From assembly GCF_000337775.1 (NCBI RefSeq), contig NZ_AOLQ01000065.1, forward strand, positions 62,001 through 126,000: a stretch of DNA of 64,000 bases. The letters are read 5' to 3'. This document shows positions 8,693 to 17,285 of the stretch, piece by piece; position 1 is the first letter of the stretch; each line of letters opens with the position of its first letter. The position numbers were made by a program, and so were the translations under genes. The DNA comes from Haloarcula vallismortis ATCC 29715 (GTDB taxonomy: Archaea > Halobacteriota > Halobacteria > Halobacteriales > Haloarculaceae). The notes below the pieces were generated by a model. That model was not told the DNA's origin. It saw nothing but the letters and a program-made list of their open reading frames with translations, and ran no database searches.

Positions 8693-9550
8693 TCAGTCGT
8701 AGTCGTAGAAGCCCTTGCCGGACTTTTTGCCGAGGTCGCCGGCCGAGACTTTCCGTTTGAGGAGGTATGCCGGCTTGTAGCGGTCACCCAACTCCTCATA
8801 CAGCGTCTCAGAGGCGTCAAGGACCACGTCGAGGCCGATGTGGTCGGCCAGTTCGAGCGGTCCCATCGGGACGTTCGTCCCGAGGGTCAGCCCGCGGTCG
8901 ATGTCGGCCTTGTCGGCGACACCCTCGTCGAACGCTCGAATGCCCTCGTTGATCCAGGGCATCAACACGCGGTTGACAACGAACCCGGGCTTGTCGTCGG
9001 CCTCCCAGGTCTCCTTGCCGATGTCGTGGGCGAACTCCCGGCCCAGCGTCACTGTCTCGTCGCTGGTTTTCTCACCGACGACAAGCTCGACACCTTTCAT
9101 CACTGGCACGGGGTTCATAAAGTGGAGCCCGAGGACCTGCTCGGGCCGTTCGGTGACACTGGCGATCGTTGTAATCGAGAGCGTACTCGTGTTGCTGGCT
9201 AGCACCGTGTCCGGCCCACAGACAGCGTCGAGTTCCTCAAACACAGACTGCTTGATATCCATGTCTTCCGTTACGGCCTCGACGACGAGGTCAGCAGCTG
9301 CGAGGTCGTCCATCTCGGTGGTCCCGGTGATGCGGGCTGTGGCCGCTTCTGCTTCCTGTTCTGTCACTGTGTCGCGCGCAACGAGTGTCTCGAAGCTCGC
9401 CTGTATGTCCTCGAATCCGGCGGCAACTAGCTCGTCTGTCACATCGCGCATGACGACATCGTAGCCGGCTGTCGCTGCGACCTGTGCGATGCCGTTGCCC
9501 ATCGTTCCCGCGCCGACGACGCCGACGGTGTCGACTGTTTCAAGATGCAT
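8693..9550 (-). CDS. 3-hydroxyacyl-CoA dehydrogenase (3-hydroxybutyryl-CoA type)
   Basis: A 285-residue NAD-dependent enzyme that oxidises 3-hydroxyacyl-CoA to 3-ketoacyl-CoA. The Rossmann motif VGVVGAGTMGNGIAQ is at residues 8-22. The substrate domain has ASNTSTLSITTIA, LGLHFMNPVPVMKGVELV (catalytic His region) and DKPGFVVNRVLMPWINE. The single-domain length matches the PaaH/Hbd group rather than the larger fused FadB. It lies upstream of an acyl-CoA dehydrogenase on the same strand with a 105-base gap, so they may be co-transcribed or have separate starts. Confidence 0.93.
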   Translation of the reverse strand: MHLETVDTVGVVGAGTMGNGIAQVAATAGYDVVMRDVTDELVAAGFEDIQASFETLVARDTVTEQEAEAATARITGTTEMDDLAAADLVVEAVTEDMDIKQSVFEELDAVCGPDTVLASNTSTLSITTIASVTERPEQVLGLHFMNPVPVMKGVELVVGEKTSDETVTLGREFAHDIGKETWEADDKPGFVVNRVLMPWINEGIRAFDEGVADKADIDRGLTLGTNVPMGPLELADHIGLDVVLDASETLYEELGDRYKPAYLLKRKVSAGDLGKKSGKGFYDYD

Positions 9551-9737
9551 ACTTGCGCCTTCGACCGGTGGTCGTGTAAGTCTGCCGACGGTATCGAATC
9601 GTCACAGAATCAGAAATCTACCGAGACACTCTGTCACAGGCTTAGCGGCAAGCACTGCCCCGCGGCAGAATATTCACTCGAAATGTAGTAAATGTCAGCA
9701 AAAAGATACTTATGATGTGCCGGAGAAGGAACTTGTG

Positions 9738-9827
9738 ATGAGAGAGCCCTGCGGGCAGCAGGCTTGGAGAAAATCCGACTGGTCTCCGTACGGCCAGTCT
9801 CTGCCCCTACATCTGACAAATGAGTAA
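9738..9827 (+). CDS. Possible 29-residue leader peptide overlapping fbp
   Basis: An ATG at 9738, preceded by purine-rich GGAGAAGGAAC, opens a 29-codon frame whose TAA stop at 9825-9827 lies inside the first codons of fbp (ATG at 9820, different frame, 8-base overlap). The peptide begins MREPCGQQAW and contains two Trp and one Cys; it uses AGA, an infrequent codon in this window. fbp itself has no ribosome-binding sequence ahead of its ATG, so coupled translation is plausible. No family is recognised; it may also be chance. Confidence 0.4.
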   Translation: MREPCGQQAWRKSDWSPYGQSLPLHLTNE

Positions 9828-10695
9828 GTCACTCGACATCTCGACCACCGAAGCCGAGCAGACAGTCACGGAAGTCATCGACACCATCGCCGCGACGACG
9901 CCGGATGTCCGCCGCGCTGTTGCCGACTACCGTGGCCAGAGCAACTCTGTCAACCCCACCGGTGACGACCAGCTTGCGGCTGACCTGCGCGCCGACGAAC
10001 TTTTCGAGCAGCGGGTGCTGGATATCGACGGTGTCGCCTCCTACGCCAGCGAAGAACGCGCAGAGGTGAAAACGACAGATGGTCGCCTCCACGTGGCGAT
10101 GGACCCCCTCGACGGGTCGAGCAACCTCGAACCCAACAGCGGGATGGGGACGATTTTCGGCGTTTACACCGGGCAGCCGCCGACCGTCGGCACCAATCTC
10201 CTCGCAGCCGGATTCGTCATCTACGGCCCCATCACCTCGATGGTCGTCGCTCGGGACGGCACCGTCCGCGAGTACATCCTCGAAGACGGTGACAAGCGGA
10301 TTGTCGACGACGAGGTGTCGGTCCCTGAAGACCCCACGGTGTTCGGGTTCGGCGGCGGCGTCGACTCCTGGACCGACGAATTTGAATCCTACGCTGAGGA
10401 CGTCCGCCACGAACTCAAACTCCGCTACGGCGGGGCGATGGTCGCAGACATCAATCAGGTGCTCACCTACGGCGGCATCTTCTCGTACCCCGCACTGGAG
10501 TCCCGCCCCGAAGGAAAGCTCCGGGTCCAGTTCGAAGGACACCCGATGGCCTACATCCTCGAGTCGGCCGGCGGTCGGTCCTCCGACGGCGAACAGTCAT
10601 TGCTCGAAATCGAACCCGACGAGCTACACGAACGGACGCCGCTGTATCTCGGGAACGACGATCTGATCGACCGGCTCGAAGCGAATATGGACTGA
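9820..10695 (+). CDS. fbp: Fructose-1,6-bisphosphatase, class I
   Basis: A 291-residue cytoplasmic enzyme that removes the 1-phosphate of fructose 1,6-bisphosphate, a committed step of gluconeogenesis. The metal and phosphate site is seen as MDPLDGSSNLEPNSGMGTIF (residues 91-110), the signature of the class I FBPase/inositol monophosphatase superfamily. An acidic metal-site stretch (YASEER) precedes it, and the C-terminal substrate loop (GGRSSDGEQSLLEI) is present. The gene has a roughly 250-base upstream region with a TATA-like ACTTATG near 9711 and a leader containing a short ORF that overlaps its start codon. That arrangement suggests translational control. Confidence 0.93.
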   Translation: MSKSLDISTTEAEQTVTEVIDTIAATTPDVRRAVADYRGQSNSVNPTGDDQLAADLRADELFEQRVLDIDGVASYASEERAEVKTTDGRLHVAMDPLDGSSNLEPNSGMGTIFGVYTGQPPTVGTNLLAAGFVIYGPITSMVVARDGTVREYILEDGDKRIVDDEVSVPEDPTVFGFGGGVDSWTDEFESYAEDVRHELKLRYGGAMVADINQVLTYGGIFSYPALESRPEGKLRVQFEGHPMAYILESAGGRSSDGEQSLLEIEPDELHERTPLYLGNDDLIDRLEANMD

Positions 10696-10713
10696 CGACC
10701 CAACTTCTGTCAG

Positions 10714-12723
10714 TCAGTAGCCGAGGTATATTGCCAGTGCTTTCAGGACGCTGTACAGCCCGACAGCGACGCCCAGTAGCCCGCCGAGAACGGTTCCGAC
10801 GATGCCGTCAGGCCAAAGCGAAAGCGGGTTCGGAACCCCGACCGACGGGAGCGCTGGAATCGGGAGGCCACCGCTGTCGCCCGTCACGTTCCCGACGCGT
10901 TGCCCATCGACAGTCAGTTTTCCAGTGGTGTTTTCCGGAACAGAGCGGGCAAACTCTGTCGTTCGCGTCTCACCGGCAGGGACAGTGACTGTCCGCGTTG
11001 TCAGTATCGAGGTGTTGAGCGAGATGATAACGTTGTGGTCGCCGCTCGCAGACCCCCGGTTTTCCAGCTCGACGGTAATCACAGTCTGGTCGCCCGGGCT
11101 GAGCGTCGATGGAACAGCCGTGGCGTTCGTAACCACGATGTCCGGTTGCCCGGGCTCTTCTGTCGGTGTCTCGGTCGTCTCAGATTCGGCCGCCGACGTT
11201 TCCGAGTCATTCGTCGCTGCCTCCGCATTCACGTCTGTCGCTGGCGTCTGCTCGACACCAACGACAAACGTCGAGAGGCCCGGCGATGTGGCCCGGTAGA
11301 CGATGTGTGACTCGCTCCGGCTGGCGATTTCAGTCGACAGCGGCATCCACCTGTCGCCGCTCCGGAACAGTGTCACGGCATCGGGTTCCGCACCGACCGT
11401 CGCCAGTGCATCACGGTCGACAGTAAACGTGAACGTCGCGTCCTCGGCCGGAACGGAGCCGTGGTCGACGTCGAACCGGCTGATGCTGGTGTGGCCGGTG
11501 GCGGTTGCAAACGCCGACGTAGGCTGACGAGCGTGGATAACGAGTGCGGCGGATTCGTTACGCGGGAACGACACAGCAAGTCGCTCCAGCGTTCCGTTCT
11601 GCCCGGTGACGAGTGCCCCCGCCGGGGATTGAATCCGCTGTGCCTGCCCGGATCCGTTCACTGAGACGTTCGCTGTGGTCGCGTTCGGCTGCCGCACGGT
11701 CACGTTCCCGGCGGTTCCATTCCCTGTCACAGACACGACTCTGGTTACGGTTTCCGTGTTGCCCAGCGGATCAGCAGCTGTCACTGTGACTTCGTGACTG
11801 CCGGGCGAGGCGAACGCCACGGTGATGTTCTCGCCGGTCAGAATGGTATCGCTCCCAACTTGCCACCGGACCGAGTCGACGCCCTGATCGTCTGTCGTCT
11901 CCGCTGTGGAGAAGGTCACCGACTCGCCGACGGTTGCGTTCTCCGGCCCAGTGACGGTGACGTTCGGCGCAGAGTCGTCGTAGAGGAACGTTTGCTGTCG
12001 TCCGAAAGAGTTCTCGTTTCCGTTCTCGTCGGTCACTGACATCAAAAGCAACGAGTATTCGCCTTCTTCCGGAAACATGTACGTTCGTGTATACGTGACT
12101 GTGTTACCGGTGCGTTCGGTGAATCCCGAAACGTTGAGTGTGTCTATCGACGGGCCACCGACGGAGACTCGGAGCTGCTGTATCGGTTCGTGCATCCCGA
12201 CAGAAATGCGGGCGGTGGAGCTATTGACGCGGCTCACATCGAACGACTGATACTTCGGTACGACGGAGTCCATCCCGGTAGCGGTGACTGACTTGCGAGG
12301 AAGCTCGTTCCCCGCTTCATCAGTGATGATGCCGGTGTCACGGAGGCTAACGGTGACGTTGTCCGTGTCGACTTTCGTTTCTAACAGCAGTGACACGCGC
12401 ACCCCCGTCCTGTTTGCTCCGGAGGCGTTGATCGATGCGACCGAGACGTTCTCTACTCGGCCAGTAGTTAGGTCGAAATCCGCCGCCTGAATCGTGCTCG
12501 TGTCTAGCGACCCGCCGTCGTCGTACAGAGACACCTCGATAGTCGTAGCGTTGCCCCGCGTCGCATTGCCCCACTCCGGTGACTCGGTGTCTTCGGCCGC
12601 GGCCGTGCCAGAAGTAAGGGCAACGAGCAACGGGAGCAATAGGAGTACCACGAGAAGCGGAAGCCACCAGCGACGACACCCGGCCGACAGCGGCGTCTCT
12701 CGCGGGTGACCGGCGGCATTCAT
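10714..12723 (-). CDS. Large exported surface protein with Ig-like, PGF-pre-PGF and CARDB domains
   Basis: A 669-residue exported protein (start at the ATG at 12723; an upstream GTG at 12744 would add seven residues). An arginine-containing signal helix (RRWWLPLLVVLLLLPLLVAL) is followed by Thr/Asn-rich beta domains. These include a PKD/Ig-like segment (NATVGESVTFSTAETTDD), a PGF-pre-PGF domain (DRWMPLSTEIASRSE to SPGLSTFVVGVEQ), a Thr/Glu-rich linker and a CARDB-like domain (PDIVVTNATAVPSTLSPGDQ). A C-terminal helix (IVGTVLGGLLGVAVGLYSVL) anchors it. Many NxT/NxS sites suggest heavy N-glycosylation. It is probably part of the cell envelope; its binding partner is unknown. Confidence 0.85.
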   Translation of the reverse strand: MNAAGHPRETPLSAGCRRWWLPLLVVLLLLPLLVALTSGTAAAEDTESPEWGNATRGNATTIEVSLYDDGGSLDTSTIQAADFDLTTGRVENVSVASINASGANRTGVRVSLLLETKVDTDNVTVSLRDTGIITDEAGNELPRKSVTATGMDSVVPKYQSFDVSRVNSSTARISVGMHEPIQQLRVSVGGPSIDTLNVSGFTERTGNTVTYTRTYMFPEEGEYSLLLMSVTDENGNENSFGRQQTFLYDDSAPNVTVTGPENATVGESVTFSTAETTDDQGVDSVRWQVGSDTILTGENITVAFASPGSHEVTVTAADPLGNTETVTRVVSVTGNGTAGNVTVRQPNATTANVSVNGSGQAQRIQSPAGALVTGQNGTLERLAVSFPRNESAALVIHARQPTSAFATATGHTSISRFDVDHGSVPAEDATFTFTVDRDALATVGAEPDAVTLFRSGDRWMPLSTEIASRSESHIVYRATSPGLSTFVVGVEQTPATDVNAEAATNDSETSAAESETTETPTEEPGQPDIVVTNATAVPSTLSPGDQTVITVELENRGSASGDHNVIISLNTSILTTRTVTVPAGETRTTEFARSVPENTTGKLTVDGQRVGNVTGDSGGLPIPALPSVGVPNPLSLWPDGIVGTVLGGLLGVAVGLYSVLKALAIYLGY

Positions 12724-12908
12724 AGTACATGAGTAGCCCGGCACCCGATATCAATGGTACGCCACCATTATGAGAGGTGATAATGTCGGGCGGTGACTAT
12801 CGACGAGACCCACCAGGGCACCGAACGCGTTGTTGAAAGTGTGCCCGTTGGCATCACGTTTCTCTGGAGTATACAGTCCCTACATATTCGATTTCAGTAG
12901 TAAACAGT

Positions 12909-12923
12909 GTGTATTTAATACAC
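12909..12923 (+). promoter_or_regulatory. Palindrome overlapping the TATA element of the membrane protein gene at 12958
   Basis: GTGTATTTAATACAC is a perfect 7+1+7 palindrome whose core TATTTAATA is also a good haloarchaeal TATA box, 35-49 bases before the GTG start. A repressor binding here would block transcription factor B/TBP. The surrounding gap 12724-12957 has no gene that I can support. Confidence 0.5.
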
Positions 12924-12957
12924 GGGGTGACAATGGAATAACAGACCACGTGGGGGC

Positions 12958-13341
12958 GTGGTTGCGGAGGGTGACGTGTTCACAACGGACCGACCGGTCC
13001 CGGTAGGGACCATCGACGGGTGGTGTAGCGCCCTGCTCGACGAACTCGCGGCCGTCGAGCGAGAACTATGGCTGGTAGTCGCCGTGACTCTTATCGTCGA
13101 CGTGTGGCTGACACACGTTGGCCTTCAGCACGGCCTACACGAGGGAAACCCTGTGATGCGGGCCGCGATAGAGACGTTCGGGATCGCTGTCCTCGGAGCG
13201 ACGAAAGTTGGTGTTCTCGGATTGGCGGGGGTGACCCGCCAACTGCTGAGCGATCAGCGTGGCGTCGTCGTCCCGCTCGGACTGGCGCTCCCCTGGGTAG
13301 TGGCCGTCGTGATCAACACGGCCCTCTTGATTAGCCTGTAG
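12958..13341 (+). CDS. Membrane protein, DUF5658-like
   Basis: A 127-residue protein with three to four hydrophobic helices (about residues 38-54, 74-92, 101-124). The first helix carries the pattern VDVWLTHVGLQHGLHEGNPVM, which resembles the DUF5658 family of small prokaryotic membrane proteins (D...T...L..G..E.NP). The start is a GTG; no ATG lies in a better place, and a TATA-like palindrome sits about 40 bases upstream. The function of the family is not known to me. Confidence 0.65.
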   Translation: MVAEGDVFTTDRPVPVGTIDGWCSALLDELAAVERELWLVVAVTLIVDVWLTHVGLQHGLHEGNPVMRAAIETFGIAVLGATKVGVLGLAGVTRQLLSDQRGVVVPLGLALPWVVAVVINTALLISL

Positions 13342-13532
13342 CTACCCTGTGGGGGAGACTGTCCTCAGCTTTCGTTCGCTCACCGGACCGACAGCCCGCG
13401 CGGCTCGCGTCGCCTACGGCGACGCCGTCACAGACATTCCGTTTGGCAACGGGCTCCGTTGTGGGTAATTGTTGTCTGGAAAATCCCATGGACGGCGGTA
13501 CCCTTTTGCCCACAGTCTGAGACGTTACACGT

Positions 13533-14789
13533 ATGTCGCCTGAGGTAAACCCATTTGAGAGTTTACAGGAGCAAATCGACGACGCGTCGGACTATCTCGA
13601 ATATTCGACTGACGTACTCGAACGGCTGAAACACCCCGAGCGAGTGCTTGAGACGAACCTCTCCGTGGAGATGGACGACGGCTCCGTCGAGGTGTTTCGT
13701 GCCTATCGCTCACAGTTCAACGGTGACAGAGGGCCGTACAAGGGTGGAATCCGCTATCATCCACAGGTCACGCGTGACGAAGTCAAAGCGTTGTCTGGTT
13801 GGATGGTGTATAAATGTGCTGCGGTAAACATCCCCTACGGCGGCGGGAAAGGCGGCATCGAAATCGACCCGCGCCAGTACTCGGCTGGCGAAATCGAGCG
13901 GATAACACGGTCGTTCGCAGAGGAACTTCGCCCGATTATCGGTGAGGACCGGGATATCCCCGCGCCAGACGTCAACACCGGCCAGCGCGAGATGAACTGG
14001 ATCAAAGACACCTACGAGACGCTGGAGAACACCACTGAACCCGGCGTCATCACCGGGAAGGCCCCGGAGTCGGGTGGCAGCGCAGGCCGCGTGGAAGCCA
14101 CCGGCCGCTCCGTGATGCTCACAGCCCGCGAGGCGTTCGACTATCTCGGCAAAGACATGGAAGACGCAACGGTGGCTGTGCAGGGCTACGGGAACGCCGG
14201 CTCCGTGGCGGCAAAACTCATCGAGGACCTCGGCGCAAACATCGTCGCAGTATCGGACTCCTCGGGAGCGGTCTACAATCCCGATGGGCTCGACGCACGC
14301 GACGCGAAGGCGTTCAAGAGCGAGACCGGGTCGCTGGCCGGCTACGAGGGCGCAACAGAGGAGCTGACGAACGAAGAGCTGCTGACGATGGGTGTGGACC
14401 TGCTCGTCCCAGCGGCGCTCGAAAACGCTATCGACGGCGACCTTGCGGAGGATGTACAGGCCGACATCGTCGTGGAGGCGGCAAACGGCCCGCTGACGCC
14501 GAACGCGGACGACGTTCTCACCGAACGTGACGTGGCGGTGTTCCCGGATATCCTCGCCAACGCCGGCGGCGTCACGGTGTCGTACTTCGAGTGGGTCCAG
14601 AACCGCCAGCGGTTCTACTGGTCCGAAGACCGCGTGAACGATGAACTGGAGACCATCATCACAAACGCGTTCGACGACCTTGTCGAGACCTATGAGGAGA
14701 CCGGTGCGCCGAACTTCCGGACGGCGATGTACGTCGTCGCAATCCAGCGGGTCGTCGCCGCCGCCGAGGAAGGCGGCATCTGGCCCTGA
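13533..14789 (+). CDS. gdhA: Glutamate dehydrogenase (Glu/Leu/Phe/Val dehydrogenase family)
   Basis: A 418-residue enzyme that interconverts glutamate and 2-oxoglutarate plus ammonia. The substrate domain has [20 protein letters not shown] and the signature [12 protein letters not shown] with the catalytic Lys. An Asp-containing stretch, [10 protein letters not shown], follows. The nucleotide domain has [16 protein letters not shown] with the GxGNxG motif. Length is typical of archaeal hexameric enzymes. Haloarchaea often carry several copies with different cofactor preference, which cannot be told from this sequence. Two small hairpins (13409-13423 and 13447-13461) lie in the upstream gap. 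Confidence 0.93.
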   Translation: MSPEVNPFESLQEQIDDASDYLEYSTDVLERLKHPERVLETNLSVEMDDGSVEVFRAYRSQFNGDRGPYKGGIRYHPQVTRDEVKALSGWMVYKCAAVNIPYGGGKGGIEIDPRQYSAGEIERITRSFAEELRPIIGEDRDIPAPDVNTGQREMNWIKDTYETLENTTEPGVITGKAPESGGSAGRVEATGRSVMLTAREAFDYLGKDMEDATVAVQGYGNAGSVAAKLIEDLGANIVAVSDSSGAVYNPDGLDARDAKAFKSETGSLAGYEGATEELTNEELLTMGVDLLVPAALENAIDGDLAEDVQADIVVEAANGPLTPNADDVLTERDVAVFPDILANAGGVTVSYFEWVQNRQRFYWSEDRVNDELETIITNAFDDLVETYEETGAPNFRTAMYVVAIQRVVAAAEEGGIWP

Positions 14790-14852
14790 CCGCATTCCGG
14801 AATCAGTCGCGGCTATCGCGGGTGTTTTGCCAACGCTTCCCCTACTGCGTGT

Positions 14853-15338
14853 ATGGACATTTACGAGCGGCAGGTTCGCGTCGAAGCTCCGCTGTCAGAG
14901 GTCTGGAAATTCCACGCGACGGGCGATGGACTGGTCGCCCTGACTCCCGACTGGATGAACATCCGCATCGAGGCAGAACGGGGACCAGATGGCGAGCCAA
15001 ACCCTGAAGAACTGACCGCCGGGTCGGTCGTCGAATCCTCGATAAAGCCCTTTGGTGTGCCGCCCCGCCAGCAGTGGGTCTCGAATATCGTCGCCCGTGA
15101 AGAGGGCGAGGACGAAGCGATGTTCCGTGACGTGATGGCGGAGGGGCCGTTCCCCCACTGGGAGCACACGCACACGTTTCGGGCGCTGAGCGACAGGGAA
15201 ACGCTCGTCCACGACCACGTCGAGTTCGAACTGCCCGGCGGGCCGCTTGGGCGGGCACTTGGCCCATTCGGGTGTCTCGGGATGGAACCGATGTTTCGGT
15301 ATCGCCATCAGCAGACGAAGGAACTACTCGAAGGGTAG
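14853..15338 (+). CDS. SRPBCC (START-like) family protein
   Basis: A 161-residue protein with the helix-grip fold pattern of the SRPBCC superfamily: an opening strand MDIYERQVRVEAPLSEVWKF, a middle set of strands (HTHTFRALSDRETLVHDHVEFELP) and a long C-terminal helix (MFRYRHQQTKELLEG). Members bind hydrophobic small molecules or act as cyclases; no specific substrate can be assigned. It follows gdhA by 63 bases on the same strand and may be read from the same transcript. Confidence 0.82.
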   Translation: MDIYERQVRVEAPLSEVWKFHATGDGLVALTPDWMNIRIEAERGPDGEPNPEELTAGSVVESSIKPFGVPPRQQWVSNIVAREEGEDEAMFRDVMAEGPFPHWEHTHTFRALSDRETLVHDHVEFELPGGPLGRALGPFGCLGMEPMFRYRHQQTKELLEG

Positions 15339-15483
15339 CACACCCTCGCTTGCGGACGGGACGGACCCGACTATGATATCCGGTGTTTCTTTATCCCCGT
15401 GTCGGATACTGCCACGGGATGAGAGGACGTGTCGTCGCTGTAACTGATTGGGCTGTGCTGTCGCTGCGTCACAACGGAGCAGG

Positions 15484-16392
15484 ATGGCCGTGACCGGGCC
15501 GCGAATCGACCCGCGACTGGGGCTCGTCGTCGCCGTCCTCGCCGTTAGTACGAGCGCGATTCTCGTCCGGTGGAGCGATGCCGCGGCGTCGGTGGCGGCG
15601 TTTTACCGTGTTCTGTTGACAACGGCACTGCTGGCCCCGCTAGCGCTGGGACGGCATCGGTCGGCGTTCGGACGGCTCGCACGGCAGGACGTACTGGCGG
15701 CTGCGGCGACTGGTGTCGCACTCGCCGTTCACTTCGCGGCGTGGTTCGAGAGTCTGGCGTGGACCAGTGTCGCGGCATCGGTCACACTGGTCCAGTGCCA
15801 GCCCCTGTTCGTCGCCGTCGGCGCTTGGGCGCTGCTCGACGAACGCGTCACGCGTGGCACGGCCGCGGGCATTCTGGTCGCTATCGGTGGCATCGTCGTG
15901 ATGTCTATCGGCGAGCTGCTCGGCAGCGGGACCATCGGCCCGCGGCCACTGTACGGCAACGCCCTGGCCCTCGTTGGCGGCATCATGGCCGCTGGCTACG
16001 TGCTGGCCGGGCGCTCGCTCCGCCAGCGGTTCCCACTTATTCCGTACGTGACTGTCGTCTACAGCGTCGCGGCGGTGTGCCTGCTCGCCTTTGTCATCAC
16101 ATCGGGCCACCCCGTCACCGGCTACCCGCCGCGGGAGTGGGCGCTGTTTCTCGCGATGGCTGTCGGCCCCGGCGTGTTCGGCCACACTGTCCTCAACTGG
16201 GCGCTGGCACACGTCGAGTCCAGCATGGTCAGCGTCTCGCTGCTTGGCGAGCCGGTCGGGAGCGCGCTGCTGGCGCTGCTGTTGCTCGCGGAGCTACCCG
16301 GGCCGTCGACCATTGCCGGCGGGGCCGTCGTGCTCGTCGGTATCGGCGTCGTGGCCAGAAGCCGGGCAGTCGAGGCAACCCCAGCGGACTGA
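15484..16392 (+). CDS. DMT-superfamily (EamA) transporter
   Basis: A 302-residue integral membrane protein with ten predicted helices formed by two EamA repeats of five helices each. Repeat 1 begins DPRLGLVVAVLAVSTSAILVR and repeat 2 near YGNALALVGGIMAAGYVLAG. The typical end-of-repeat stretch ESSMVSVSLLGEPVGSALLALLLL is visible. The ATG at 15484 is chosen over an upstream TTG at 15448, which would add 12 residues without conserved character. It is probably an exporter of amino acids or metabolites; substrate unknown. It is convergent with the kinase-like gene. Confidence 0.88.
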   Translation: MAVTGPRIDPRLGLVVAVLAVSTSAILVRWSDAAASVAAFYRVLLTTALLAPLALGRHRSAFGRLARQDVLAAAATGVALAVHFAAWFESLAWTSVAASVTLVQCQPLFVAVGAWALLDERVTRGTAAGILVAIGGIVVMSIGELLGSGTIGPRPLYGNALALVGGIMAAGYVLAGRSLRQRFPLIPYVTVVYSVAAVCLLAFVITSGHPVTGYPPREWALFLAMAVGPGVFGHTVLNWALAHVESSMVSVSLLGEPVGSALLALLLLAELPGPSTIAGGAVVLVGIGVVARSRAVEATPAD

Positions 16393-16409
16393 GGCCGTTC
16401 CGCGCCAGC

Positions 16410-17204
16410 CTATGCGCGTTTCTCCACGGCCCCACGGATTTCAGCGGCGGCGAAGTCGTGGTCCGGGCGGATGTTGACGAAGTCGAGGAACTCCTCCGCA
16501 GCCAGCAACTCAGACATATCGTAGTGGCGTGCGGCGGCGGAGACGGCAGCCGGCGCACCGATGAGCGGCTCCAGCGCCCCCAGCGCACAGGCTAAGTCGT
16601 ATGCACGGGCGTCGCTGATTGCCGCCGCGCGGACGCTCGTTGCGTCGATGAAGTACAGGTCGTCGTGGGCCACGAGCACGTTCTCACAGCGGAAGTCGCC
16701 GTGTGCCAGGCCGTCCTCGTGCATTCGGTGGAGGAACTCAAACACCGCCGGGCTGTGTCCCTTGACCGTCTCGGGTGAAAGGTTGTCCAACGGCTCGAAG
16801 TCAGGGATGTACTCCAGCACGAGTATGCCCATCCCGTCGTACTCGAACGCCTCGATAGGCTTGGGAGCGTTGACGCCGATTTCTCGCATCCGCCGGGTCG
16901 CCGCCAGTTCGTGTTCCGCCATCTCGTAGGGCGTCCCGAAGTGCTCGAAAAAGCCCTCCGTCCCCGAGGAAAATGCGCCGATATTGCGGCCGGCGGTCAA
17001 CAGTGTGTGGACCAGCGAGTTCTGCTCCGTGATGACCTTCACGAACCACTGGTCGTTGACGACCAGCGGCGTCGAGAGCCAGTTGTCCGCCTCCAGAAAC
17101 GTTACGTGGGCCGCGGGCTCGTTATACCGTTCGATTACCGCCTGCACCACGCCTTCGAGTTGCTCCCAGGGGACCGTCCCGCGGAGGAGTCGCCGGAACG
17201 CCAT
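16410..17204 (-). CDS. RIO/Bud32-like protein kinase or aminoglycoside-type phosphotransferase
   Basis: A 264-residue protein with a minimal kinase fold. A lysine candidate sits in DQWFVKVITEQNS. The hinge is LVLEYIPDFEPLDN, the catalytic loop HEDGLAHGDFRCENVLV has the HGDxxxxN pattern, and DLYFIDATS supplies the metal-binding Asp in place of DFG. These are features of the RIO/Bud32 and lipopolysaccharide-kinase groups rather than classic eukaryotic kinases. The ATG at 17204 is chosen because the longer frame overlaps the divergent acyl-CoA dehydrogenase and its promoter. Substrate unknown. Confidence 0.78.
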   Translation of the reverse strand: MAFRRLLRGTVPWEQLEGVVQAVIERYNEPAAHVTFLEADNWLSTPLVVNDQWFVKVITEQNSLVHTLLTAGRNIGAFSSGTEGFFEHFGTPYEMAEHELAATRRMREIGVNAPKPIEAFEYDGMGILVLEYIPDFEPLDNLSPETVKGHSPAVFEFLHRMHEDGLAHGDFRCENVLVAHDDLYFIDATSVRAAAISDARAYDLACALGALEPLIGAPAAVSAAARHYDMSELLAAEEFLDFVNIRPDHDFAAAEIRGAVEKRA

Positions 17205-17256
17205 TCTCTCTAGGAAACGCCGTCGACGGGCAAATGGCTTGCGTCCGCACCTGTGG

Positions 17257-17265
17257 TATTTATTC
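17257..17265 (+). promoter_or_regulatory. TATA element of the acyl-CoA dehydrogenase at 17286
   Basis: TATTTATTC lies 21-29 bases before the ATG at 17286, the spacing expected for a leaderless haloarchaeal transcript. It supports that start over an in-frame GTG at 17253, which would place the element inside the coding region. Confidence 0.55.
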
Positions 17266-17285
17266 ACACAGCCCCTACGCTTGGT

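Noticed and set aside
13331-13513. Minus-strand 60-codon frame in the gap before gdhA
   Set aside because: The sequence is explained by GC-rich hairpins; no start signal or protein-like pattern.
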